Positions 1 through 5,847 of a DNA stretch of 10,656 nt are shown here, piece by piece. Origin of the DNA: Lachnospiraceae bacterium (GTDB lineage: Bacteria > Bacillota > Clostridia > Lachnospirales > Lachnospiraceae); NCBI GenBank assembly GCA_003489085.1, contig DNJM01000144.1, forward strand, positions 1,187 through 11,842, in the 5' to 3' direction. Position 1 is the first letter of the stretch. Each line of letters starts with the position of its first letter. The notes below the pieces were generated by a model that worked only from the letters and a program-made list of their open reading frames with translations, had not been told where the DNA came from and did not search any database. The translations under genes and the position numbers were made by a program.

Positions 1-273
1 GGAAAAACGGGTATCCAGTTCTTCCGGATCCTCTACTTTTGTAATTATCAGCACAATGGAATCGGAAGAGGCCGGAATCGCCTCGATCATAAGGGGCATA
101 TCTTCCGCATCGAATCCGAATTCAAAGGCTGCCTGCTGCATCATGTCATGGAAAAGTGATTTTGCTTTTTCAGATCCATAGGCAAGTTCGCTTAATTTTA
201 ACTGTCTGTCTGCAAGATCTGCGCGAGTTAACGTACAACGTATCTGGTTGTCGTTTATTTTTTCAATTTTCAT
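1..273 (-). CDS. mecA: MecA adaptor protein, N-terminal part (runs off the left edge)
   Basis: Reading right to left from an ATG at 271-273, 91 codons stay open to the window edge. The product begins MKIEKINDNQIRCTLTRADL and continues with the stretch KSLFHDMMQQAAFEFGFDAE and then a hydrophobic strand (SDSIVLIITKVED). This is the typical N-terminal substrate-binding domain of MecA, which delivers unfolded or regulatory proteins (ComK and other targets in Bacillus) to the ClpC/ClpP protease in the cytoplasm. MecA proteins are usually about 200-250 residues, so the C-terminal ClpC-binding domain lies outside the window. The ribosome binding site GAAGGAAGTG sits about 5 nt before the ATG, and a sigma-A promoter lies upstream. 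No defect is visible in the part present. The family call is by recognition of the sequence pattern; the paralogue YpbH would look similar. Confidence 0.9.
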   Translation of the reverse strand, partial: MKIEKINDNQIRCTLTRADLADRQLKLSELAYGSEKAKSLFHDMMQQAAFEFGFDAEDMPLMIEAIPASSDSIVLIITKVEDPEELDTRFS

Positions 274-315
274 ATAATCACTTCCTTCGTAAATAATTAT
301 TACTTACTTACTACC

Positions 316-344
316 AGTATAAACAAAAACAAAAAAAATGTAAA
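316..344 (-). promoter_or_regulatory. Sigma-A promoter of mecA
   Basis: On the minus strand TTTACA (339-344) and TATACT (316-321) are separated by exactly 17 bp. The predicted transcript would start near 309, giving a leader of about 36 nt that holds the mecA ribosome binding site. The early leader contains three tandem TTAC units (plus-strand reading, about 300-311) and an imperfect dyad GTAAATAATTATTAC at 289-303, which could be an operator. Confidence 0.7.
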
Positions 345-361
345 GAAAAACGGGAAAAAGC

Positions 362-390
362 TTGCAAATGTACGGGAAGGTTCGTATAAT
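362..390 (+). promoter_or_regulatory. Sigma-A promoter, divergent from the mecA promoter
   Basis: TTGCAA (362-367) and a perfect TATAAT (385-390) are separated by 17 bp. Only 17 bp lie between this -35 and the -35 of the divergent mecA promoter, so both could share a regulator. The predicted start is near 397, almost 300 nt upstream of the next recognisable gene (694-933). The transcript therefore has a long leader or contains a separate small RNA. Confidence 0.7.
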
Positions 391-693
391 CGTTTCAGAA
401 GATAGTATATTCAGGCAGCTGTGTTTTAAACAGAGAGGAGGATATATTATTTCAGATCTGTAACGATACAGGACAATTCTAAAAGATCAGTCTATTTTTT
501 CTAAACATATCATATAAAGTTCGATTGTCATATCAGACAGAATATCATGATGTTGGTAAATAAAAATAAGAAGGATGCTATCTTCAGGGTGAAGCAAACA
601 GGATGCATATTTCGTAATATATCACATTTCCTTATGGCAAAATGCACCTGTTACAGCCGCAGCTGTCTGTCCTTATAGAAAGGAAATGTGAAT
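391..693 (+). other. Long gene-free leader with repeats and a strong ribosome binding site lacking a start codon
   Basis: This stretch of about 300 nt has no convincing gene. It contains AGAGGAGG at 434-441 with no ATG, GTG or TTG at usable distance; the frame through ATA at 444 closes after 12 codons, and ATT at 446 after five. Further along there is a direct repeat AGGATGC (572-578 and 600-606), a small hairpin CTTCA-ggg-TGAAG (582-594), a second hairpin ACAGC-cgca-GCTGT (653-666), and a 12-bp inverted repeat ending just before the next gene. I do not recognise a known riboswitch or T-box. It may be an untranslated leader, a small RNA, or the scar of a decayed small gene. Confidence 0.45.
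622..691 (+). promoter_or_regulatory. 12-bp inverted repeat that can bury the ribosome binding site of the next gene
   Basis: TCACATTTCCTT (622-633) and AAGGAAATGTGA (680-691) are perfect reverse complements, separated by 46 nt that hold an inner 5-bp hairpin (653-666). The right arm contains the AAGGA ribosome binding site and ends two bases before the ATG at 694. In RNA this stem would block initiation of the small gene unless opened. A protein-binding operator is the alternative reading of the same symmetry. Confidence 0.55.
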
Positions 694-933
694 ATGGAGG
701 TGGATCAGAGCAAGTACCGGGAGCTGTACAGAGAGTTATCATTATATGAAAAGTACGGTATCCATATGACTATGGACGGGAAGCCGGCGAGCCCTATGCA
801 GATTGCAGCGGCGCATATGGTCAAGGAAGAGAAGAGCTATATGCGGGATTATGTGCTGGATGACGACGGGCATCTGAAAGAGCTGAGCTTTTATCGTCTC
901 AGACAGGAATCTGGAGGAAAACGGAAGCGATAA
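694..933 (+). CDS. Small hypothetical protein, 79 aa
   Basis: I do not recognise this protein. It starts MEVDQSKYRELYRELSLYEK and is hydrophilic and rich in charged residues. The N-terminal half is likely helical (YRELYRELSLYEKYGI), followed by a short loop with MDGKPASPMQ, a second helix (IAAAHMVKEEKSYMRDYV), and a basic tail ending GKRKR. There is no signal peptide or membrane segment, so it should be cytoplasmic. The ATG at 694 is preferred over the in-frame GTG at 688 because AAGGA at 680-684 is 9 nt from the ATG but only 3 nt from the GTG. The gene is alone between a long structured leader and the promoter of the GH18 gene. The coding pattern and clear start make it likely real; its function is unknown. 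Confidence 0.6.
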   Translation: MEVDQSKYRELYRELSLYEKYGIHMTMDGKPASPMQIAAAHMVKEEKSYMRDYVLDDDGHLKELSFYRLRQESGGKRKR

Positions 934-980
934 AAGAATGCCCCTTTGATAGCCGCAATTTTGTTTTTCTTAAGATAAAT

Positions 981-1002
981 TGTCGAAATAGTTAATGACG
1001 AA
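981..1002 (+). promoter_or_regulatory. Two Spo0A-box-like sites at the GH18 promoter
   Basis: TGTCGAA (981-987) and TGACGAA (996-1002) both match the 0A-box core TGNCGAA. They are in the same orientation, with starts 15 bp apart, and the second overlaps the -35 element. Known Spo0A-activated sigma-A promoters in Bacillus have 0A boxes placed this way. The match is visible in sequence; binding is inferred. Confidence 0.5.
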
Positions 1003-1023
1003 AGGGTAAAATGTTGTTATAAT
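995..1023 (+). promoter_or_regulatory. Sigma-A promoter of the GH18 gene with extended -10
   Basis: TATAAT (1018-1023) is preceded by TGT, giving an extended -10 (TGnTATAAT). The -35, ATGACG (995-1000), matches 4 of 6 positions with a 17-bp spacer. The weak -35 overlapped by a Spo0A-box-like site suits an activator-dependent promoter. Transcription would start near 1030, leaving a leader of about 16 nt. Confidence 0.7.
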
Positions 1024-1045
1024 AGGGTCTGACAGGAGGTATACA

Positions 1046-2956
1046 ATGGAAGAGAAAAACAAACAAAGAACGAATCCTGAAAGACGTACGGCATCCGGAA
1101 GAACCCCGGTGCCTGATAATAGAGTACAGCGTCGTCCGCAGACTGCAGGAACAGGTGGGAATAACCGGAGACGGGCCGCCAGTGCAAGGGCCAGAAGAAG
1201 GAGACGGAGAAATGCGATCCTCCGGGTACTGATTATTCTGATCCTGATTGTAGCGGCGATCGGCGCAGCGTTCTTCTGGACAAAGTATGGACCGTCCAAG
1301 GAACAGGCAGATGCACAGGAATATTATGGGATCAGCGGCGAGAATCAGCTTGCCGTTATTGTAAACAATGAGAATCTGAAAGCCCAGGGGATGCTCTATG
1401 AGGGCCGTCCGTATATTGAATATACGACGGTGAGAGATTATATCAATCAGCGGTTTTACTGGGATGCGAACGAGAACATTTTACTTTATACTCTGCCAAG
1501 AGAGATGGTTGCCGTAGGTGTAGGCAGCAAGGAATATTCTGTTGGAAATGAAAGGCGTTCGGAAGACTATACAATCCTGAAGACGGAAGGACGTACAGCC
1601 TATATTGCGTTGGATTTCGTGCAGCAGTATACGGATCTGGAATACAAGACGTACCAGGATCCGAACCGGGTAATGATTGTCAGTGAGTGGGAAACCAAGG
1701 TCGCAGAGGTGAAGAAGGATACACAGATCCGTGTGCGGGGCGGTGTAAAGAGTCCTGTGCTGACGGAGGTGAATAAAAAGGATCAGGTTACATTTATTGA
1801 ATCAGAGGATGACTGGATAAAGGTGCGTACGGAAGATGGCTACATTGGTTATATTAAGGCAAGCTGTCTGAAAAAAGAGGAGACGAAGGTCGTTTCCCGG
1901 GATTTTGAAGAACCGGAGTTTACCAGCATTCAGAAGGATCGTACGATCAATCTGGCATGGAATATCGTAACGAATCAGACTGCCAATACGGCCGTTCTGG
2001 AAACAATTGCCAATACCAAGGGTCTGACGACAATTTCGCCGACGTGGTTTACGGTGGGCGATACACAGGGGAATCTGGTTTCCATTGCGAGTCCGGAATA
2101 TGTCAACTATGCCCATCAGGCCGGTATTGAGGTCTGGGCAATGGTCAGTGATTTTGATCATGGATTTGGTGGAATTACAACTGCGGATGAGATCGCAGAG
2201 GTGCTGAGCTATACCTCCAGACGTGACAATCTGACAAATCAGTTGATCGGTGCAGCATTGCAGTATGGCGTGGACGGTATCAATGTGGACTTCGAGCATA
2301 TCTATACGGAGGAAGCGGGCTTCCACTTCATCCAGTTTATCAGAGAGCTTTCAGTAAAATGCCGCCAGAACAATCTGGTGCTGTCCGTGGATAACTATGT
2401 TCCGCAGGGGTACAATATGCAGTATCACCGCAAAGAACAGGGAGTCGTGGCTGACTATGTTATTATTATGGGCTACGATGAGCATCAGAGCGGTTCATTT
2501 GAAAGCGGTTCGGTTGCTTCCTATCAGTTTGTAAAGGAAGGAATTGAAAAGACATTGGAGGAGGTGCCGGCAGAGAAGGTGATTAATGCTGTGCCGTTCT
2601 ATACGAGGCTCTGGACGGAGCGTCCGAAGACAGAGGAGGAGCTGGCAGCCGATGAAGGTACGGAAGCAGCCGTATATACTACTAAGATTGAGTGCGAGAC
2701 GCTTGGAATGGCAGCTGCACAGGAAAGGGTAGCCGGTGCCGGCGCAACGGCGGTCTGGGATGATACTGTGAAGCAGAACTATGCGGAATGGGACGGAGCA
2801 GACGGTCTGAAGTACCGTATCTGGCTGGAGGATGCTGCTTCTATTGAAGCAAAACTACAGCTGATGAAGGAGTACAAGCTTGCAGGCACGGCTGCATGGC
2901 GGATTGGATATGAAACTTCGGATATCTGGGAAATGATTCTGAAATACGTCAATTAA
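1046..2956 (+). CDS. Membrane-anchored GH18 family glycosidase with SH3-like domain, 636 aa
   Basis: Predicted cell-surface hydrolase acting on peptidoglycan or a related amino-sugar polymer. An Arg-rich cytoplasmic tail (14 Arg between residues 26 and 60) precedes one membrane helix (about 58-78). Residues about 100-215 resemble a copper-amine-oxidase-N-like domain (the name reflects fold, not catalysis), 220-275 form an SH3b domain (TQIRVRGG...DDWIKVR...GYIGYI), and 295-636 are the GH18 barrel. The signature is DGINVDFE at 410-417, with E417 as catalytic acid and D415 present; N413 replaces the usual first inner Asp, as I recall for SleL-type spore enzymes. YDEH (477-480) and W618 fit the barrel end. 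The ribosome binding site AGGAGGT lies 5 nt from the ATG. The Spo0A-like boxes and downstream cwlD suggest a role in sporulation or wall remodelling. The substrate is not determinable here. Confidence 0.85.
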   Translation: MEEKNKQRTNPERRTASGRTPVPDNRVQRRPQTAGTGGNNRRRAASARARRRRRRNAILRVLIILILIVAAIGAAFFWTKYGPSKEQADAQEYYGISGENQLAVIVNNENLKAQGMLYEGRPYIEYTTVRDYINQRFYWDANENILLYTLPREMVAVGVGSKEYSVGNERRSEDYTILKTEGRTAYIALDFVQQYTDLEYKTYQDPNRVMIVSEWETKVAEVKKDTQIRVRGGVKSPVLTEVNKKDQVTFIESEDDWIKVRTEDGYIGYIKASCLKKEETKVVSRDFEEPEFTSIQKDRTINLAWNIVTNQTANTAVLETIANTKGLTTISPTWFTVGDTQGNLVSIASPEYVNYAHQAGIEVWAMVSDFDHGFGGITTADEIAEVLSYTSRRDNLTNQLIGAALQYGVDGINVDFEHIYTEEAGFHFIQFIRELSVKCRQNNLVLSVDNYVPQGYNMQYHRKEQGVVADYVIIMGYDEHQSGSFESGSVASYQFVKEGIEKTLEEVPAEKVINAVPFYTRLWTERPKTEEELAADEGTEAAVYTTKIECETLGMAAAQERVAGAGATAVWDDTVKQNYAEWDGADGLKYRIWLEDAASIEAKLQLMKEYKLAGTAAWRIGYETSDIWEMILKYVN

Positions 2957-2989
2957 AAATGAAACTGACAGGACCGATATAAGCGAACC

Positions 2990-3018
2990 AGGAGACACTG
3001 CCGACGGCAGTGTCTCTT
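2990..3018 (+). terminator. Hairpin terminator after the GH18 gene
   Basis: GAGACACTGCC (2992-3002) pairs perfectly with GGCAGTGTCTC (3006-3016) around a 3-nt loop, with two further pairs outside. Only three T residues follow (3017-3019), so it is a strong stem with a poor U tract. It lies directly before the cwlD promoter, which supports a role in separating the two units. Confidence 0.65.
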
Positions 3019-3019
3019 T

Positions 3020-3048
3020 GCATGTTCATGAAGAGCAGGGCATATACT
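3020..3048 (+). promoter_or_regulatory. Sigma-E-like promoter of cwlD
   Basis: GCATGTT (3020-3026) and CATATACT (3041-3048) are separated by 14 bp. They fit the Bacillus sigma-E pattern (about KMATATT, 13-15 bp, CATAnnnT) with one mismatch in the -35. Sigma-E transcription of cwlD is established in B. subtilis. The predicted start near 3055 lies 10 nt before the ribosome binding site. Confidence 0.6.
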
Positions 3049-3080
3049 ATAGACAAAAATGGATAGAAGGCAGAACGGTT

Positions 3081-3776
3081 ATGAGGAGGAAAATCCAATT
3101 GACAGGTGCACTGTTGCTGATGATCGGTGCATTGGTACTGAGCCGGAAACTAAGTGATATGGTATCTGGAACAGCGATTATGTCGGATCATACGGTAGAT
3201 GTGGTAATTGATGCAGGGCACGGGGGAAGCGATCCTGGAAAAGTGGGTATAAATGAGGTGAAGGAGAAGGATCTGAATCTGGCGATAGCTGCAAGGGTGG
3301 AAGCACTGCTGGAGAAAAGAAACATTTCCTGCAAAATGACCCGAACAGGGGATGAAGGAGTATCCGGAGATGGGGAACAAAGTAAAATTGCCGATATGAA
3401 AGCCAGAGTACAGATGATCAATGACCTGAAGCCGAAGCTGGCTGTCAGTATTCATCAGAACAGCTATCCGCAGGAGGAGGTAAAAGGTGCACAGGTATTT
3501 TATTTTAAGCATTCAAAAGGAGGAGAGGCAGCAGCGCTTCTGATGCAGACGGCTCTGAAAACGCTGGATGAATCGAATCACCGGGAGGCAAAGGCCAATG
3601 ATACATATTATCTTCTGAAGAAAACAGAACCGCCGACGATTATTGTGGAGTGTGGATTTCTGACGAATCCGGAGGAGGCAGAGAAGCTGGCCGGTGAAGA
3701 GTATCAGAATCAGGTGGCCGAGGCGATTGTAAGTGGGATCGAGGTCTGCCTTGGAAAAGAGGAGAAGAAAAATTGA
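3081..3776 (+). CDS. cwlD: N-acetylmuramoyl-L-alanine amidase CwlD, spore cortex maturation, 231 aa
   Basis: Zinc amidase of the Amidase_3 family. CwlD, with the deacetylase PdaA, removes peptide side chains from muramic acid so that muramic-delta-lactam forms in spore cortex, which germination enzymes need. A signal anchor covers about residues 5-22. The catalytic domain follows: VIDAGHGGSDPG with zinc ligand H47, E62 in the EKDLNL segment, SIHQNS with H125, and IIVECGFLTNPEE with catalytic E190. The length is close to B. subtilis CwlD (about 237 aa), and there are no extra wall-binding repeats. The ATG at 3081 is chosen over an in-frame TTG at 3018: it has AGAAGG 10 nt upstream and starts at a normal signal anchor, while the upstream extension overlaps the hairpin and promoter. 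A vegetative CwlC- or LytC-type amidase is less likely given the small size and sigma-E-like promoter. Confidence 0.88.
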   Translation: MRRKIQLTGALLLMIGALVLSRKLSDMVSGTAIMSDHTVDVVIDAGHGGSDPGKVGINEVKEKDLNLAIAARVEALLEKRNISCKMTRTGDEGVSGDGEQSKIADMKARVQMINDLKPKLAVSIHQNSYPQEEVKGAQVFYFKHSKGGEAAALLMQTALKTLDESNHREAKANDTYYLLKKTEPPTIIVECGFLTNPEEAEKLAGEEYQNQVAEAIVSGIEVCLGKEEKKN

Positions 3777-3820
3777 AATCACTGTAGCATCGATGCCGGG
3801 GGATGTAAAGTGGGAACCGA

Positions 3821-3849
3821 TTGCAATCTGGTGCCAAATACATTATAAT
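3821..3849 (+). promoter_or_regulatory. Sigma-A promoter of the sua5-rpiB operon, possibly leaderless
   Basis: TTGCAA (3821-3826) and TATAAT (3844-3849) have a 17-bp spacer. The predicted start, 3856 or 3857, coincides with the ATG at 3857. The -35 lies inside a perfect 10-bp palindrome, GATTGCAATC (3819-3828), which may be an operator. Confidence 0.65.
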
Positions 3850-3856
3850 AAGGGAC

Positions 3857-5380
3857 ATGGAAACAATAATAAAAAAAGTAGATCCAAATGCAATAAACGA
3901 AGAGACAATCTGGCAGGCAGGAGAGATTCTGAAGCAAGGAGGTCTGGTGGCATTCCCGACAGAAACGGTATATGGGTTGGGGGCAAATGCCCTGGATGAG
4001 GAGGCCGCAAAAAAAACGTATGAGGCAAAAGGCCGGCCATCAGACAATCCGTTGATTGTGCATATTGCGCAGCTTCAGGCACTGAATGAGATTGCGAACG
4101 GGATTCCGGTGGAAACGATGAGGCTGGCACACAGGTTCTGGCCGGGACCATTGACCATGATTTTCAAAAAGAAAGAAAAAGTGCCTTATGGAACAACCGG
4201 GGGATTAGATACGGTAGCTGTCCGTATGCCTTCCCATAAGATTGCACTGGCGCTGATTGAAGCGGCGGGCGGATATGTGTCTGCGCCGAGCGCCAATACA
4301 TCAGGAAGGCCGAGCCCGACGGAGGCTTCCCATGTAGCGCAGGATCTGAATGGTAAGATTGATATGATCCTGGACGGTGGGAATGTAGAGATCGGTGTAG
4401 AGTCCACCATTCTGGATATGACGGTAACGCCGCCGATGATCCTGCGTCCGGGTGCGGTTACCCGGGAGATGCTGGAAGATGTGTTGGGAGAAGTGGCAGT
4501 GGATAAGACACTTCTTTCAGACACGGACAGGCAGGCACCAAAAGCACCGGGGATGAAATACCGGCATTATGCACCGAAGGCTCAGCTGATGATTGTAGAG
4601 GGAGAGGTTGCAGAGGCGGTGAAGGCAATTAAGCAGATCGCCTATGAACAGACCCGTCTGGGATATAGTGTTGGGATCATCGCGACCAGTGAGACGATGA
4701 AGCAGTATACGGTCGGAAGTATTAAAAGCATCGGAACGCGGGAAAATGAGGCTTCCGTAGCAAGGAATCTTTACCGGATTCTGCGGGAATTTGATGAAGA
4801 AGAGGTGCAGTATATCTACAGTGAGGCATTTGCGGTAGAAGGGATCGGTACGGCAGTAATGAACCGTTTGATGAAGGCAGCCGGTCATCATACGCTGCAG
4901 GCTGATTCGATTACGAGGCTGCAGAAGTATCGGCGGGTGGTCTTTGTCAGCGAAAGCGATAACTGCAGAGGGCCGATGGCTGCACTGCTGTTTCGCAAGC
5001 AGCCGCTTCTTCAGGAATATGTAGTAATGTCCCGCGGGCTGGTCGTGCTCTTTCCGGAGCCGGTGAATCAGAAAGCAGAAGCAATCGTAAAGAGCAAGCA
5101 GCTGACAATGGCAGCCTACCAGACGACCGGACTGGCGGCGGAGGACATTACGGATGATACATTGGTTCTTACGATGGAAGAGCGGCAGAAGCAGAAGGTG
5201 AGAGAGGCATTTCCACAGGCGGAGCATGTATTTACCCTGCCGGAGTTTGTGGAAGACGGTGAAGAGGTACCATCGCCGTACGGCGAACCGTTGGTAAGAT
5301 ACGGTGAAACTTATGAGTTATTGGAAAAGCTGGTAAAGAAACTGGCTGAAAAACTGAATGAGGAGGCAAGAAAGTTATGA
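3857..5380 (+). CDS. sua5: Threonylcarbamoyl-AMP synthase (Sua5/YwlC) fused to a degenerate LMW-phosphatase domain, 507 aa
   Basis: The N-terminal part makes threonylcarbamoyl-AMP from Thr, bicarbonate and ATP, the first step of tRNA t6A37 synthesis in the cytoplasm. YrdC motifs (numbered from this ATG): GGLVAFPTETVYGLGA about 28-43, KGRPSDNPLIVH 58-69, SAPSANTSGRPSPT 142-155. LRPGAVTREML (196-206) and PGMKYRHYAP (231-240) are typical of the Sua5 linker, followed by a Sua5 C-terminal domain to about 340. Residues about 357-503 resemble low-molecular-weight phosphatase / arginine phosphatase YwlE, but the P-loop reads SESDNCRG, with Ser at 365 in place of the catalytic Cys, and the DP loop reads PSPYG, with Ser at 473 in place of Asp. 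Phosphatase activity is therefore unlikely. B. subtilis has separate ywlC and ywlE just before rpiB (ywlF). The ATG at 3857 matches the family start; TTG at 3821 lies in the promoter. The stop overlaps the rpiB start (ATGA). Confidence 0.88.
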   Translation: METIIKKVDPNAINEETIWQAGEILKQGGLVAFPTETVYGLGANALDEEAAKKTYEAKGRPSDNPLIVHIAQLQALNEIANGIPVETMRLAHRFWPGPLTMIFKKKEKVPYGTTGGLDTVAVRMPSHKIALALIEAAGGYVSAPSANTSGRPSPTEASHVAQDLNGKIDMILDGGNVEIGVESTILDMTVTPPMILRPGAVTREMLEDVLGEVAVDKTLLSDTDRQAPKAPGMKYRHYAPKAQLMIVEGEVAEAVKAIKQIAYEQTRLGYSVGIIATSETMKQYTVGSIKSIGTRENEASVARNLYRILREFDEEEVQYIYSEAFAVEGIGTAVMNRLMKAAGHHTLQADSITRLQKYRRVVFVSESDNCRGPMAALLFRKQPLLQEYVVMSRGLVVLFPEPVNQKAEAIVKSKQLTMAAYQTTGLAAEDITDDTLVLTMEERQKQKVREAFPQAEHVFTLPEFVEDGEEVPSPYGEPLVRYGETYELLEKLVKKLAEKLNEEARKL

Positions 5381-5805
5381 TCGCATTGGGATGTGACCAT
5401 GGTGGATATGCTCTGATGCAGGAGGTAATCAAATATCTGGATCAGCATCACCTGGAGTATAAAAATTATGGATGTAATGGGGAATCGGTGGATTATCCGG
5501 TTTATGCAAAAAAAGTAGGACATGCGGTAGCAGATGGGGAATGTGAAAAAGGGATTCTGATCTGTGGTACCGGTATTGGAATATCTATTACAGCAAATAA
5601 GATCAAGGGAGTGCGCTGTGCACTCTGTTCGGACTGCTTTTCTGCGGAAGCAACCAGACTGCATAATGATGCAAATATTCTGGCGATGGGCGGACGGACG
5701 CTGGGGCCGGAGCTGGCGAAAAAAATAGTAGATATCTTTTTGAATACGGAATTTTCCGGTGACGAGCGCCATGTCAGACGGATTGCGCAGATCGAGGAAG
5801 AGTAG
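5377..5805 (+). CDS. rpiB: Ribose-5-phosphate isomerase B, 142 aa
   Basis: Interconverts ribose 5-phosphate and ribulose 5-phosphate in the pentose phosphate pathway; related LacA/LacB proteins isomerise galactose 6-phosphate. Visible RpiB motifs are GCDHGG with D7 and H8 near the N terminus, the phosphate loop ICGTGIGIS with the active-site base C63 and T65, RLHNDAN with H96, and GDERHVRRI (128-136) near the C terminus. The length is normal for the family. The start ATG overlaps the sua5 stop by 4 nt, and AGGAGG lies 10 nt upstream inside the previous gene, so translation is probably coupled. The order Sua5, phosphatase domain, RpiB is the same as ywlC-ywlE-ywlF in Bacillus, which favours the housekeeping isomerase over a sugar-specific paralogue. 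Confidence 0.92.
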   Translation: MIALGCDHGGYALMQEVIKYLDQHHLEYKNYGCNGESVDYPVYAKKVGHAVADGECEKGILICGTGIGISITANKIKGVRCALCSDCFSAEATRLHNDANILAMGGRTLGPELAKKIVDIFLNTEFSGDERHVRRIAQIEEE

Positions 5806-5810
5806 GATAC

Positions 5811-5847
5811 CATATCCTCGGAACAAAATAGCAGGAGGTAGGATATG
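5811..5847 (+). promoter_or_regulatory. Inverted repeat covering the dCMP deaminase start region
   Basis: CATATCCT (5811-5818) is the exact reverse complement of AGGATATG (5840-5847), which includes the ATG at 5845; the AGGAGG site lies in the loop. The same left arm can instead pair with AGGATA at 5804-5809, over the rpiB stop. Two exclusive hairpins could couple translation of the two genes. The stems are short, so this is tentative. Confidence 0.3.

Noticed and set aside
300..312. Tandem TTAC units considered as a CtsR operator for mecA
   Set aside because: They do not match the CtsR heptad repeat GGTCAAA; kept only as an unnamed possible operator.
560..693. Possible T-box or c-di-GMP riboswitch in the leader (GGGTGAAGC and GCAAACAGG caught the eye)
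   Set aside because: The T-box AGGGTGGNACCGCG core and the GEMM conserved loops are not present, and the downstream gene is not a usual target.
1802..2326. A 174-codon minus-strand open frame inside the GH18 gene
   Set aside because: Opposite the conserved catalytic barrel; no supporting start signals or recognisable protein.
3018..3080. An N-terminal extension of CwlD starting at TTG 3018
   Set aside because: It overlaps the upstream hairpin and the sigma-E-like promoter, and the transcript from that promoter would begin after this codon.
4517..5227. A 236-codon minus-strand open frame inside sua5
   Set aside because: Antisense to a conserved fusion gene, with no ribosome binding site, no family match and shadow-like composition.
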